Position numbers and translations under genes: made by a program. From an uncultured Prevotellaceae bacterium (GTDB taxonomy: Bacteria; Bacteroidota; Bacteroidia; Bacteroidales; Bacteroidaceae), in NCBI GenBank assembly GCA_902769705.1, contig CACXPX010000012.1, forward strand, positions 1-64,000: a DNA stretch of 64,000 bases, in the 5' to 3' direction. This document shows positions 41,367 through 49,935 of this stretch, one piece after another. The notes under the pieces are model-generated. The model worked only from the letters and a program-made list of their open reading frames with translations. It had not been told where the DNA came from and searched no databases. How positions within the stretch are numbered: the first letter of the stretch is position 1; every line of letters begins with the position of its first letter.

Positions 41367-42914
41367 ATGAACCGCCTATTCAAAACTCTTCGTTTATTCA
41401 TTTCCATCTCCTCGTCCACCCTGAGCAGAGGTGTGTGGGGATTGTTGTTCTTCATGTTCGCCCTCAACGCCGGCGCCAAAATCAACCGACCGAAACTCGT
41501 TGTCGGTGTCGTAGTCGACCAGATGCGTTGGGACTACTTCTATTATTATTATGACAAGGCGACCGCTAACGGCGGACTGCGTCGGCTCGTCGACCAAGGC
41601 TTCAGCTGTGAGAACTGCATGATCAACTATGTGCCTAGCGTCACCGCAGCCGGACACGCCAGTGTATATACAGGCTCCGTGCCTGCCTTGCATGGTATTG
41701 TGGGTAACAACTTCATCGTTGATGGACAATGGACATCTTCGGTAAAGGACACTCAGGTGAAATCCGTGGGCAGTTCGACCACCACCGGACAAGCCTCGCC
41801 CCATCTGTTACAAGCCACCACCTTGGGCGACCAAATACGCTTAGCCACCGATTTCCGTGGTCGTGTTTATGGTGTGGCATTGAAAGACCGTGCCGCTATC
41901 CTGCCCGCTGGACATGCTGCCAATGCCGCCTACTGGTTCGACTCGAAAGTCGGGCACTTCATCACCAGCGACTATTACATGAAGGAGTTGCCCCGATGGG
42001 TGAAGGGGTTCAACGAACGCAATGCTTGGAAGCCTGGCGAAGACCCCAAGATGTCACCCGACGGTGTGACGCTCACCTTCCGAATGGCGCAGGCTATCGT
42101 CGACAATGAACGCATTGGCACTGACGATGATACCGATTTGCTTGCTATCAGCATATCAAGTACCGACGCCATTGGCCACGAATACGGCACGCGCGGTGAA
42201 GAGAACTGGGCCGTCTACCAGCGATTAGACAAAGAACTCGGGCAGTTCATCGACTATCTAGACCGACAAATCGGCCGTGACAACTACTTGCTTTTCCTCA
42301 CCGCCGACCACGGAGCCGCCCACAACCCCAACTACATGAAGCAGAATCACATTCCTTCAGCAGGATGGGATGGCAAAGCTCTCTTCAAGGCCATTGATAA
42401 GGCTCTCGTTGAGAAGTTTGGTGTGGCCAACCTTATTGCAGGAGAGAACGTCAACTTTGCTTTTCTCGACTACGAAAAGCTCGACTCGGCAAAACTTGAT
42501 GCCAAGGCCGTGAAGGACGAAGTTGTGCGCGTAGCCCGTCAGTGTCCCGACTTGATGTTTGTCTGCGCCCGCGAAGATGTGGCTTCTGCCAACATCCCAC
42601 AGGATGTGCGCGAGCGCATCATCAATGGAAGCCATCCTAAACGTCAGGGTGATATTGTCTACATTCCGCGCCCACAGATGTTCAGCTGGACAATCGCCGA
42701 CGACTATCGTGGCACCACCCACGGACAGTGGAATCCTTATGACACCCATCTGCCTCTCTTTTTCTTCGGATGGCATCAGCAGCAGGGACAGACTAATACG
42801 CCCGTTATCATCGGTGACATTGTCGCCACCGTCTGTGCTATGCTCCACATTCAAGCGCCCAGCGCATGCATTGGCCAGCCCATCATGCCTGTTCTTGAGG
42901 CACATGGCAAATGA
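41367..42914 (+). CDS. PafA-like alkaline phosphatase superfamily enzyme
   Basis: 515 residues from the ATG at 41367 (MNRLFKTLRLFISI...); the frame extends to 41340, but that adds a non-signal tail. A signal anchor ending about residue 35 leads to the metal-binding VVGVVVDQMRWDYF. The nucleophile Thr93 lies in PSVTAAGHASVYTGS, and the other metal ligands are in STDAIGHEYG and FLTADHGAAHNPNY. Like Bacteroidetes PafA, it probably hydrolyses phosphate monoesters in the periplasm and supplies phosphate. It ends before a strong bidirectional terminator. Confidence 0.88.
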   Translation: MNRLFKTLRLFISISSSTLSRGVWGLLFFMFALNAGAKINRPKLVVGVVVDQMRWDYFYYYYDKATANGGLRRLVDQGFSCENCMINYVPSVTAAGHASVYTGSVPALHGIVGNNFIVDGQWTSSVKDTQVKSVGSSTTTGQASPHLLQATTLGDQIRLATDFRGRVYGVALKDRAAILPAGHAANAAYWFDSKVGHFITSDYYMKELPRWVKGFNERNAWKPGEDPKMSPDGVTLTFRMAQAIVDNERIGTDDDTDLLAISISSTDAIGHEYGTRGEENWAVYQRLDKELGQFIDYLDRQIGRDNYLLFLTADHGAAHNPNYMKQNHIPSAGWDGKALFKAIDKALVEKFGVANLIAGENVNFAFLDYEKLDSAKLDAKAVKDEVVRVARQCPDLMFVCAREDVASANIPQDVRERIINGSHPKRQGDIVYIPRPQMFSWTIADDYRGTTHGQWNPYDTHLPLFFFGWHQQQGQTNTPVIIGDIVATVCAMLHIQAPSACIGQPIMPVLEAHGK

Positions 42915-42997
42915 GCATCCTTAATTATGGACTAGAATAAAAAATAAGAAAGGCTGTGCAGATTAATCAGCCATCTTTGAATCAATAATTAACAAAT

Positions 42998-43038
42998 AAC
43001 CGTTCGACCTTGCAAAATGCACTCAAGGTCGAACGGTT
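42998..43038. terminator. Bidirectional terminator
   Basis: AACCGTTCGACCTTG (42998-43012) and its perfect complement CAAGGTCGAACGGTT (43024-43038), followed by TATTTGTTTT. It lies between convergent genes. Confidence 0.9.
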
Positions 43039-43101
43039 TATTTGTTTTCTTTACCGCTGTGCTGGCAATACTCGTGATTTGTCAATTGTTGACAGCCCTG
43101 C

Positions 43102-43776
43102 CTACTCGAACGGGAACAATTTAATGCTGTAGAAGTCGCCTTCTTGTTTGGGCGGTTTGATGAAACAAATTGGGTGGTAGCCATCGAGGTTCTCCACATG
43201 AGTGGGTTTACCGGCAGGCAACGTTTCTTCGATGATGATAAAGTCGCCGTCGAACTCCAGCACGCCATGCTGCATAAGACGGTTGTAGAAATCTTTGGCA
43301 TCGGACTCGTCGGAGAAATTCATGCTGTAGTAGGTTGATGTGTCGAGGTCTTCCTGAAAGAAGCAAGCATGTTCGTTGGTGGCGTTCAGTTTGTAACCGA
43401 ATTCTTGCTTGGCACCTTTCTCAATGTTGTGGCCGTAGATGGCGCGATAGTAGGTTAGGCCTGGCTCCTCCTCGTCTTGCACTTCCACCTCGTAGACCTT
43501 CTCCAGTCCAATCTTCTCAGCGTTCGCCACATCAATGGATTTCATGAATGCGATGAAATTCTCAATGGGGATTTCTTTGCAAAACTGTGCCGACTCTGTT
43601 TCCTGTTGACCGGCTTCTTCATTGAGTGTCTCTTCTCCATTCTTCAGAACTGGATCTTGTCGTGTAGCAATTGAATCGGCAGGAGCCTTCTCGGCTTGTT
43701 GTCCAGTTTTGTCCGTCTGATTACAGCCAACGGTCGTCAATAGGCACAAGCCGAATATAAACAATGCTTTTTTCAT
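43102..43776 (-). CDS. Lipoprotein of unknown function
   Basis: 224 residues from the ATG at 43776 (MKKALFIFGLCLLTTVGC, lipobox with Cys18); the frame continues to 43881, but that part overlaps the upstream gene. The mature domain is acidic with a long Gln/Glu-rich linker. Its sequence (TYYSMNFSDESDAKDFYNRL and VLEFDGDFIIIEETLP) is not recognised. It follows the next lipoprotein gene by 17 bases and is probably in the same operon. Confidence 0.7.
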   Translation of the reverse strand: MKKALFIFGLCLLTTVGCNQTDKTGQQAEKAPADSIATRQDPVLKNGEETLNEEAGQQETESAQFCKEIPIENFIAFMKSIDVANAEKIGLEKVYEVEVQDEEEPGLTYYRAIYGHNIEKGAKQEFGYKLNATNEHACFFQEDLDTSTYYSMNFSDESDAKDFYNRLMQHGVLEFDGDFIIIEETLPAGKPTHVENLDGYHPICFIKPPKQEGDFYSIKLFPFE

Positions 43777-43793
43777 ATTGGTATTGGTTTTAG

Positions 43794-44543
43794 TTAGCGA
43801 TAAAATACTAGCCAGTTGGTAGAGAAGTCGTGTCGGTGGGGATGTAGGATTCGGGCACCTCCACCCATGTCGCGATACCACGAGTGGTTCCAGCCTGCTC
43901 CCATCACCAAATAGAGCGCCTCACTCACGCCGTAAGCTTGTAGTGCGTGGACGAAATACTCGAAGTCTTGCAAGCGCCGCGACTCAATGATGCACAACCG
44001 GCCCTCATGTTCGCAGAGTGCGCGAAAAACATAGCGCCCACCCACATGAGCTGCCATGCGACGTCCACCGTGAATAATCAGCATCTGTCCGAAGCCCATG
44101 CCTCGCTTGTCGGCAGCCCGTCCCAATTCGCCGCCGAAGTCGCCAGCGAAGAACTGCCAGCGGTTGTCATAGAATACAAATCCTCCCGTGTTCTTCGCAC
44201 AGGCGTAACCTTTGTGGAATTCGCCGCCGCCTACGTGATTGCCTGCAATGTTCATGTGGTCGAATTGCTTTAGTTCTTTCTCTGTGAATGCCGCTGAACA
44301 GCAGAACAGCACACTCTCGTCATTTGTCGATGGCATCGAACCGAACACCAGGTCCACGCGCTTGAACTTCGGGTAGAACGCCAGCAGGTCGGCCGTTGTG
44401 TCCACCGTCACCGTCTGCTCCACGCCCTCATCCTCTTGCGTGGGCGCAGCCGACTCACCTCCGCAGCCCGATAACAGGCCGAGGAGACAAACCAAGAAAA
44501 GGCTCGAGAACGGTCTTCTGCTCATCAAAAAGTGCGTCATCAA
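43794..44543 (-). CDS. Lipoprotein, possibly phosphodiester glycosidase-like
   Basis: 249 residues with lipobox LLSGC at about residue 26; the Met at codon 7 (MSRRPF) is an alternative start. The later part (GFGQMLIIHGGRRMAAH, FVHALQAYGVSEALYLVMGA, PHRHDFSTNWLVFYR) recalls NAGPA/DUF2233 phosphodiester glycosidase domains, which have a Gly-rich turn near the end, but the match is weak. It diverges from the lipoprotein gene at 44657. Confidence 0.6.
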   Translation of the reverse strand: MMTHFLMSRRPFSSLFLVCLLGLLSGCGGESAAPTQEDEGVEQTVTVDTTADLLAFYPKFKRVDLVFGSMPSTNDESVLFCCSAAFTEKELKQFDHMNIAGNHVGGGEFHKGYACAKNTGGFVFYDNRWQFFAGDFGGELGRAADKRGMGFGQMLIIHGGRRMAAHVGGRYVFRALCEHEGRLCIIESRRLQDFEYFVHALQAYGVSEALYLVMGAGWNHSWYRDMGGGARILHPHRHDFSTNWLVFYR

Positions 44544-44567
44544 TCAATAAATAAGCGGTTTTCGATG

Positions 44568-44625
44568 CAAAATTAACAAAAAAAACGGAAAAACGCGCAC
44601 ATGTCGGTTTTTATTCGTATCTTTG
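44568..44625. promoter_or_regulatory. Divergent promoter pair
   Basis: Minus-strand -7 TAATTTTG (44575-44568) and plus-strand -7 TATCTTTG (44618-44625) back to back between the divergent lipoprotein genes. Confidence 0.5.
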
Positions 44626-44656
44626 AGGGCTGTTTCCTTTATCTACCCTAACCGGA

Positions 44657-45637
44657 ATGAAGAACAACCCATCGACAAACGGCCTCGCAGCAACCCTCAT
44701 TGTGATGGCATTGCTCGTGGCCGCCTGCCAAGGACAAAACGCAGAGCCAGGCACTACTAACGACTTGCCCGACGACTCCCTCATCATCGAGCATGCGGTG
44801 GTACAATCGCACTCCGACACTATCGGACCCGTGCCCGAGCCGTTGTTGGCGTTCTTGAAGCCGTCCAAGCCGCTCGCATCACAGGGCGACACGTTGGAAT
44901 ACGCTGTGGTTCATGCTGCCGACAGTTTGCTACGTATACCGGCTGACCATCCGCATGCCATTGCCTCTTGGAACCGAATGGCGCAACAAGTGGATTCCAT
45001 AGCGAAAGCTCCTTACTCTGCCGCCGACTTCGTGCCGATGCAATTGGCTAGGCTATACGAACGGGCGCCGCAGCAGGTCTTGCAATGGATATACGATAAC
45101 CGGCGCAGCAACGGCAACAAACTTGCTGTGCTGTTGCCCAATATAGAGACGCTTACCATCGACAAGATGAAAAGCGACGTTGACCAACTCGACGACTCGC
45201 TCGCGCGGGTGGCTCTCTACACCATTCTGCCCATCAACATCCATCTAAACATCAACGCCACCGAGAATGATATAGACTTCTATCGGCGCGAGATGCGGCG
45301 CATACAACAGACCGAAGGCGTGGAAGCACTCAATCAGTTCAACACCCTCGTCGTGAAATGGAACATGGACGAGTCTATCAATCTGCTCACCTGCACTCTT
45401 TACGACGACTTCTGCGCTTTGGCCCGACGTCTCTATCTGCGCTCTCCGCAAGATTATCTGCGTTGGATTTACAACCATCGCAACACTCTAGAATTCGCCC
45501 AGCGCGACCACCTCAGCGAGATGTTGCTGGCTGCCGCACAAAGCACCCGCCGCCTGTCTTTGCGCCACATCCACCAGGCCATCGACAATCTCGAAGTTCC
45601 ACCCGATGCGCGCGAATATCTCCATCTCCGCTTCTGA
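44657..45637 (+). CDS. Lipoprotein of unknown function
   Basis: 326 residues. Lipoprotein signal (LIVMALLVAAC, Cys24), then a mainly helical mature domain (PQQVLQWIYDNRRSNGNKLA, IDKMKSDVDQLDDSLA, REMRRIQQTEGVEALNQF). The PQ(Q/D)xLxWIYxxR element occurs twice (near residues 138 and 268), which suggests an internal duplication. No family is recognised. It is followed by the 9-bp CTAG array and the MgtC gene. Confidence 0.7.
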   Translation: MKNNPSTNGLAATLIVMALLVAACQGQNAEPGTTNDLPDDSLIIEHAVVQSHSDTIGPVPEPLLAFLKPSKPLASQGDTLEYAVVHAADSLLRIPADHPHAIASWNRMAQQVDSIAKAPYSAADFVPMQLARLYERAPQQVLQWIYDNRRSNGNKLAVLLPNIETLTIDKMKSDVDQLDDSLARVALYTILPINIHLNINATENDIDFYRREMRRIQQTEGVEALNQFNTLVVKWNMDESINLLTCTLYDDFCALARRLYLRSPQDYLRWIYNHRNTLEFAQRDHLSEMLLAAAQSTRRLSLRHIHQAIDNLEVPPDAREYLHLRF

Positions 45638-45649
45638 TTAAAGAACTCT

Positions 45650-45694
45650 CTAGACCATCTAGAACCTCTAGAAAATCTGGAAAAACCTAAAAAT
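45650..45694. repeat. 9-bp-period CTAG array upstream of the MgtC gene
   Basis: CTAGACCAT, CTAGAACCT, CTAGAAAAT, CTGGAAAAA and CCTAAAAAT begin at 45650, 45659, 45668, 45677 and 45686. They are in perfect 9-bp register and are followed by ACAATAACCCC before the ATG at 45709, closely parallel to the array before 15203. Confidence 0.85.
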
Positions 45695-45708
45695 GACAAT
45701 AACCCCTT

Positions 45709-46434
45709 ATGACCTACGATTTCATCCTTCGCATCCTCATCGCCGCCCTCCTTGGCGGACTCATTGGGCTCGAGCGCGAATACCGCGCCAAAGAAGCCGG
45801 ATTTCGCACCCATTTCCTCGTGGCGCTTGGCTCAGCGCTGTTCATGATTGTCTCAGCCCATGGCTTTGCCGACGCATTGCTCTCGGCCGAGCACCGTCTC
45901 GATGTCTCACGCATCGCTGCGCAAGTAGTGTCGGGTATAGGTTTCATCGGTGCCGGAACCATCATTTTCCAGCGCCACGCCGTGCGCGGACTCACCACTG
46001 CTGCCGGACTTTGGGTCACTGCCGCCATCGGTCTTGCCTCTGGAGCGGGCATGTACGTCATTGCCGCCTTCGCTACCGTCCTCGTACTACTGTGTCTTGA
46101 AGCTCTCAATTACATGTTCCGCCGCACAGGCCACCACTATGTCACCGCCACATTCCTGGCACCTGATATTGCAACACTGCAGCGCATAGTTAACCGGCTT
46201 ACTACTGAGGGAATCACTGTCGACACCTATCAGATGAAGAAAAATAAAGACTCTCACAACTCCCAATCCGAAGAAGACGCGCTAACCGGCGACCTTTCAC
46301 CAGCAGGGAGCGACCGTTATGCTGATGAAAATCCCTTGCGCGTCACTTTGGAAATAAAAGTCAGCCGTGCCCGCGACTCCATCTCTCAACTGCTCCCGCT
46401 CTTCGAAGGCGCAACACTTGAGAGCATCGAATAG
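45709..46434 (+). CDS. MgtC/SapB-family membrane protein
   Basis: 241 residues. The N-terminal about 135 residues carry the family signature (LLGGLIGLEREYRAKEAGFRTH, SGIGFIGAGTIIFQ, VRGLTTAAGLWVTAAIGLASG) with four to five transmembrane helices. A cytosolic C-terminal ACT-like region follows (VTATFLAPDIATLQRIVNRL). MgtC proteins are linked to magnesium homeostasis and, in pathogens, control of ATP synthase. The linker from about residue 180 to 205 is low-complexity. It probably forms an operon with the GH3 gene 45 bases downstream. Confidence 0.9.
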   Translation: MTYDFILRILIAALLGGLIGLEREYRAKEAGFRTHFLVALGSALFMIVSAHGFADALLSAEHRLDVSRIAAQVVSGIGFIGAGTIIFQRHAVRGLTTAAGLWVTAAIGLASGAGMYVIAAFATVLVLLCLEALNYMFRRTGHHYVTATFLAPDIATLQRIVNRLTTEGITVDTYQMKKNKDSHNSQSEEDALTGDLSPAGSDRYADENPLRVTLEIKVSRARDSISQLLPLFEGATLESIE

Positions 46435-46479
46435 GCACCCCTCCTCTTTTCCTGTCAAGAAAACAATACCAACATCAAT

Positions 46480-49035
46480 ATGAAAACAAGAAACAGTCTT
46501 ATCGCATTGGCCTTTGTACTGGCCTTCACACCCGTGGCCACAACGGCCCAAACCAAGAAAGCTGCACCGCAGACCAAGAAAACAGCAACTCAACCCCCAA
46601 AGGCTACGCCCGCCATTCCACGCGACAAAGCCTTGGAAGCCCGCGTAGAGCAAACTCTTGCCCACATGACGCTCGACGAGAAAATCGGCCAGATGCTCGA
46701 ACTGAACCTCGACATCATGGGCCGTCTCGACCAGAACCGCCAATGGCAACTCAACGAGACGATGCTCGACACTACTATCGCACGATACAAAATCGGTTCG
46801 ATTCTCAACGCACCCGGCACACGAGCCGCCACCGTTGACCAATGGCAGCGTTGGATTAGACTGATACAGCAGAAGTCGATGCAGCACATTGGCATCCCTG
46901 ATGTATATGGACTCGACCACAACCACGGTGTAACCTACACACAGGGCGGCACGCTCTTCCCGCAACCTATCAACCTCGCCGCATCGTTCAACACTGACCT
47001 GGCACGCGAGGGGGCTCGTATCACCGCCTACGAGAGCCGAGCTGGCAACTGCCCGTGGGTATACAACCCCGTGCTCGACCTAGGCCGTGACCCGCGATGG
47101 AGCCGCATCTGGGAGAGTTTCGGCGAAGATCCGTTGGTGAACGCACGGATGGCTGAAGCCGAGATTCGCGGCTATCAGGGCGACAATCCCAACCACCTGG
47201 GCCCGTACAATGTGGCAACATCAGTGAAACACTATTTCGCCTACGGCGCACCGTGGACAGGCAAAGACCGCACCCCCGCCTACCTCTCGCCGCAGATGTT
47301 GCGCGAGAAATATTTCGAGCCTTTCCGTGCCGCCATCCGCGCTGGAGCCCTCACCATCATGGTTAACTCGGGCAGCATCAACGGCACACCTGTGCACGCT
47401 AGCTACGAATACCTCACGAAATGGTTGAAGGAAGACCTGCAGTGGGATGGCATGATCATCACCGACTGGGCCGACATCAACAACCTCTACCAGCGTGAGC
47501 GTGTTGCCAAGGATAAGAAAGACGCCATCCGTATCGCCATCAATGCCGGCATCGATATGTCGATGGATCCCTATAGCGTGGACTTCTGCACCCTTCTGCG
47601 ACAACTCGTTGACGAGGGGAAAGTCTCCCGCGAACGCATCGATGATGCTGCACGTCGCATCATCCGCTTGAAATACCGATTGGGACTCTTCGACCAACCC
47701 AACACCGGCCCAGAGGGCTACGAGAAGTTTGGTTCTGCAGAGCATGCCGCAGCTGCCCTGCGCGCTGCAGAGGAAAGCATTGTACTGCTCAGAAACGACA
47801 CCATCATTGTCCCCAACCGGCCCGTTAGGAAGCCTATGGAGGTGGAGCCCGTCAAGCGGCGTAAGATTGGAAGAAACCAGGCAGAGCCCGTCATCGACGA
47901 GGTTCCGCTCGTGTTAGAGGAAATGCACCCCATGCTGCCGCTGAAGAAAGACACACGCATACTGCTCACTGGCCCCAACGCCAACCAGATGCGTTGCCTG
48001 AACGGCGGATGGAGCTACACGTGGCAAGGCTCGGGAGCCGAAGATTTGGCTGAAAAATACAACACCATCTACGAGGCTCTGTGCTTGAAGTTCGGCAAAG
48101 ATAACGTCAACCTGCAGCAGGCTGTCACCTACAACGAACGCGGCCAATATTGGGATGAGAAAGTTGACAACGAGCAACTGCTTGTTGACAACGGACGATT
48201 CACCGTGAAGCAGGGATCGACACTTGCAGACGGCATTGAAGCATGTGACGTCATTGTGGCTTGCATCGGCGAGAACAGCTATTGTGAGACACCCGGCAAC
48301 TTGACTGACCTGACGCTTTCCGAAAACCAGCGCGCACTCGTCAAGGCACTCGCTAAGTCGAAAAAGCCCATCGTGCTGGTGCTCAACGAGGGCCGCCCGC
48401 GCATCATCGCCGACATCGAGCGTATGGCCAACGCTGTGGTCCACGTGTTGTTGCCCGGCAACTACGGTGGTGATGCACTCGCCAACCTTCTCTGTGGCGA
48501 CGCCAATTTCTCTGGCAAACTGCCCTACACCTATCCGCGAGAAATCAATTCGCTCAACAACTACGACTATAAAGTTTCTGAAGAGGTGGGCACGATGGCT
48601 GGTGCTTACAACTACGATGCCCGCGTGTCGTTGCAGTGGCCTTTCGGCTATGGGCTCAGCTACACCCGATTCGAATACAGCAACCTGCGTGTCGACCGCA
48701 CCGACTTCCGCGCCGATGACGTGCTGACCGTCTCTGTCGACGTGAAAAATGTAGGCAGCCGGGCTGGAAAAGAGTCTGTGCTGCTCTATTCCAGCGACCT
48801 CATAGCATCAATTGTTCCCGACAACCGCCGTCTGCGTGACTTCACGAAGATCTCGCTGGAGCCTGGTGAGCAGCAGACTGTCACCTTCCGTTTGCCAGCT
48901 AACCGACTCGCTTTCGTGGGCGAAGACTGCCGTTGGCGACTTGAAGAGGGCGAATTCCGCTTGAAAGTAGGCAATCAGACCACTCTCATCCGCTGTCAGG
49001 AAACCCGCGTGTGGGACGAGCCGAACATCTTTTGA
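46480..49035 (+). CDS. Glycoside hydrolase family 3 (beta-glucosidase/xylosidase-like)
   Basis: 851 residues with a signal peptide ending TTAQ. A Lys/Thr/Pro-rich linker follows, then the GH3 TIM barrel starting MTLDEKIGQMLELN. The catalytic nucleophile Asp329 is in MIITDWADI, with the KHYFAYG and SRIWESFGEDP motifs before it. The second alpha/beta sandwich domain (LLTGPNANQMRCLNGGWS) and a fibronectin-III-like C-terminal domain (YGLSYTRFEYSNLRV) are present. It is a periplasmic exo-glycosidase acting on beta-linked gluco-oligosaccharides. Exact linkage specificity cannot be read from the sequence. Confidence 0.9.
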   Translation: MKTRNSLIALAFVLAFTPVATTAQTKKAAPQTKKTATQPPKATPAIPRDKALEARVEQTLAHMTLDEKIGQMLELNLDIMGRLDQNRQWQLNETMLDTTIARYKIGSILNAPGTRAATVDQWQRWIRLIQQKSMQHIGIPDVYGLDHNHGVTYTQGGTLFPQPINLAASFNTDLAREGARITAYESRAGNCPWVYNPVLDLGRDPRWSRIWESFGEDPLVNARMAEAEIRGYQGDNPNHLGPYNVATSVKHYFAYGAPWTGKDRTPAYLSPQMLREKYFEPFRAAIRAGALTIMVNSGSINGTPVHASYEYLTKWLKEDLQWDGMIITDWADINNLYQRERVAKDKKDAIRIAINAGIDMSMDPYSVDFCTLLRQLVDEGKVSRERIDDAARRIIRLKYRLGLFDQPNTGPEGYEKFGSAEHAAAALRAAEESIVLLRNDTIIVPNRPVRKPMEVEPVKRRKIGRNQAEPVIDEVPLVLEEMHPMLPLKKDTRILLTGPNANQMRCLNGGWSYTWQGSGAEDLAEKYNTIYEALCLKFGKDNVNLQQAVTYNERGQYWDEKVDNEQLLVDNGRFTVKQGSTLADGIEACDVIVACIGENSYCETPGNLTDLTLSENQRALVKALAKSKKPIVLVLNEGRPRIIADIERMANAVVHVLLPGNYGGDALANLLCGDANFSGKLPYTYPREINSLNNYDYKVSEEVGTMAGAYNYDARVSLQWPFGYGLSYTRFEYSNLRVDRTDFRADDVLTVSVDVKNVGSRAGKESVLLYSSDLIASIVPDNRRLRDFTKISLEPGEQQTVTFRLPANRLAFVGEDCRWRLEEGEFRLKVGNQTTLIRCQETRVWDEPNIF

Positions 49036-49046
49036 ACTATTGAGAA

Positions 49047-49793
49047 TTGACAATCAACGGTCAAAACATATTTCTAAGGGCAATACGGAATGAGCATGTT
49101 CCGTCTCGGGATGATGCCTATCCGTTTAATCTCCCGATTGTACGCCATTTGAAGACCTTGGAGTTTTCAAAGAGTGTCACATATATCGTTGGAGAAAACG
49201 GTTCGGGGAAATCCACCTTGCTTGAAGCCATTGCCACTCTTTTGGGGCTGAATGCTGAAGGTGGAAGCAAGAATTTCAATTTCAGGACCAAGGAGACCCA
49301 TTCTTCCCTTTTTGAAGAACTGACCGCCGTAAGAGCCGATTTGAGCTACCGAAACGCGTTCTTCTTTCGCGCGGAGAGTTTCTATAACGTTGCCTCCGAA
49401 GTGGACAGGATTGCTGATAGCGACCTGAGGATGTTGGACAGCTATGGTGGAGTCAGTCTTCACGAGCAATCGCATGGTGAGAGCTTCATGGCGTTGTTCA
49501 CCAACCGAATGAGGAGCAAGGGACTTTATATCGTTGACGAGCCTGAAGCGGCATTGTCCTATATCAACCAACTCCGTTTCCTGTTGTGGATGAAAGAAGC
49601 CGTCAGCGCGGGGTCACAGCTCATCATCTCCACTCATTCTCCCGTCATCCTTGCCTATCCCGATGCAGAAATCTTCGTTGCTGAGGAGGGCAAGTTGAAG
49701 GCCACATCATACGAAGATTGCTATATCTATCGCGACATGCGGGCATTCATCACGAACAAAGACTTGGTAATAAAAGAATTGTTTGCCGAATAG
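49047..49793 (+). CDS. AAA-family ATPase (SMC/ABC-type)
   Basis: 248 residues. Walker A VGENGSGKST (residues 48-57), ABC-like signature SHGESF, Walker B GLYIVDEPEAALS and the switch His in LIISTHSPVI identify a small ABC-type AAA ATPase. It starts at a TTG (no ATG nearby) 11 bases after the GH3 stop, within a GAATTGACAATC-type sequence. Similar ATPases are stand-alone in many Bacteroidetes. The function is unknown and it has no obvious link to the operon beginning at 49936. Confidence 0.8.
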   Translation: MTINGQNIFLRAIRNEHVPSRDDAYPFNLPIVRHLKTLEFSKSVTYIVGENGSGKSTLLEAIATLLGLNAEGGSKNFNFRTKETHSSLFEELTAVRADLSYRNAFFFRAESFYNVASEVDRIADSDLRMLDSYGGVSLHEQSHGESFMALFTNRMRSKGLYIVDEPEAALSYINQLRFLLWMKEAVSAGSQLIISTHSPVILAYPDAEIFVAEEGKLKATSYEDCYIYRDMRAFITNKDLVIKELFAE

Positions 49794-49896
49794 ACAAGAT
49801 ACAATTTGGTAAAAATGAGATTGTGTTTATAAATCTTAAAAATTTGCAAGAAAAGATAATTTAGTAAATTATAATTATACTTAATTATTTTTTATT

Positions 49897-49904
49897 TATC
49901 TTTG
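49897..49904 (+). promoter_or_regulatory. Promoter -7 box of the actin-like ATPase operon
   Basis: TATCTTTG in a very AT-rich 140-base gap, 31 bases upstream of the first gene's ATG (49936). Confidence 0.6.
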
Positions 49905-49935
49905 TAATCTATTATATAATAATAAATCTGAAGAA

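Noticed and set aside
43777..43881. N-terminal extension of the lipoprotein at 43102
   Set aside because: It overlaps the end of the upstream gene and lacks signal-peptide character; the ATG at 43776 gives a clean lipobox.
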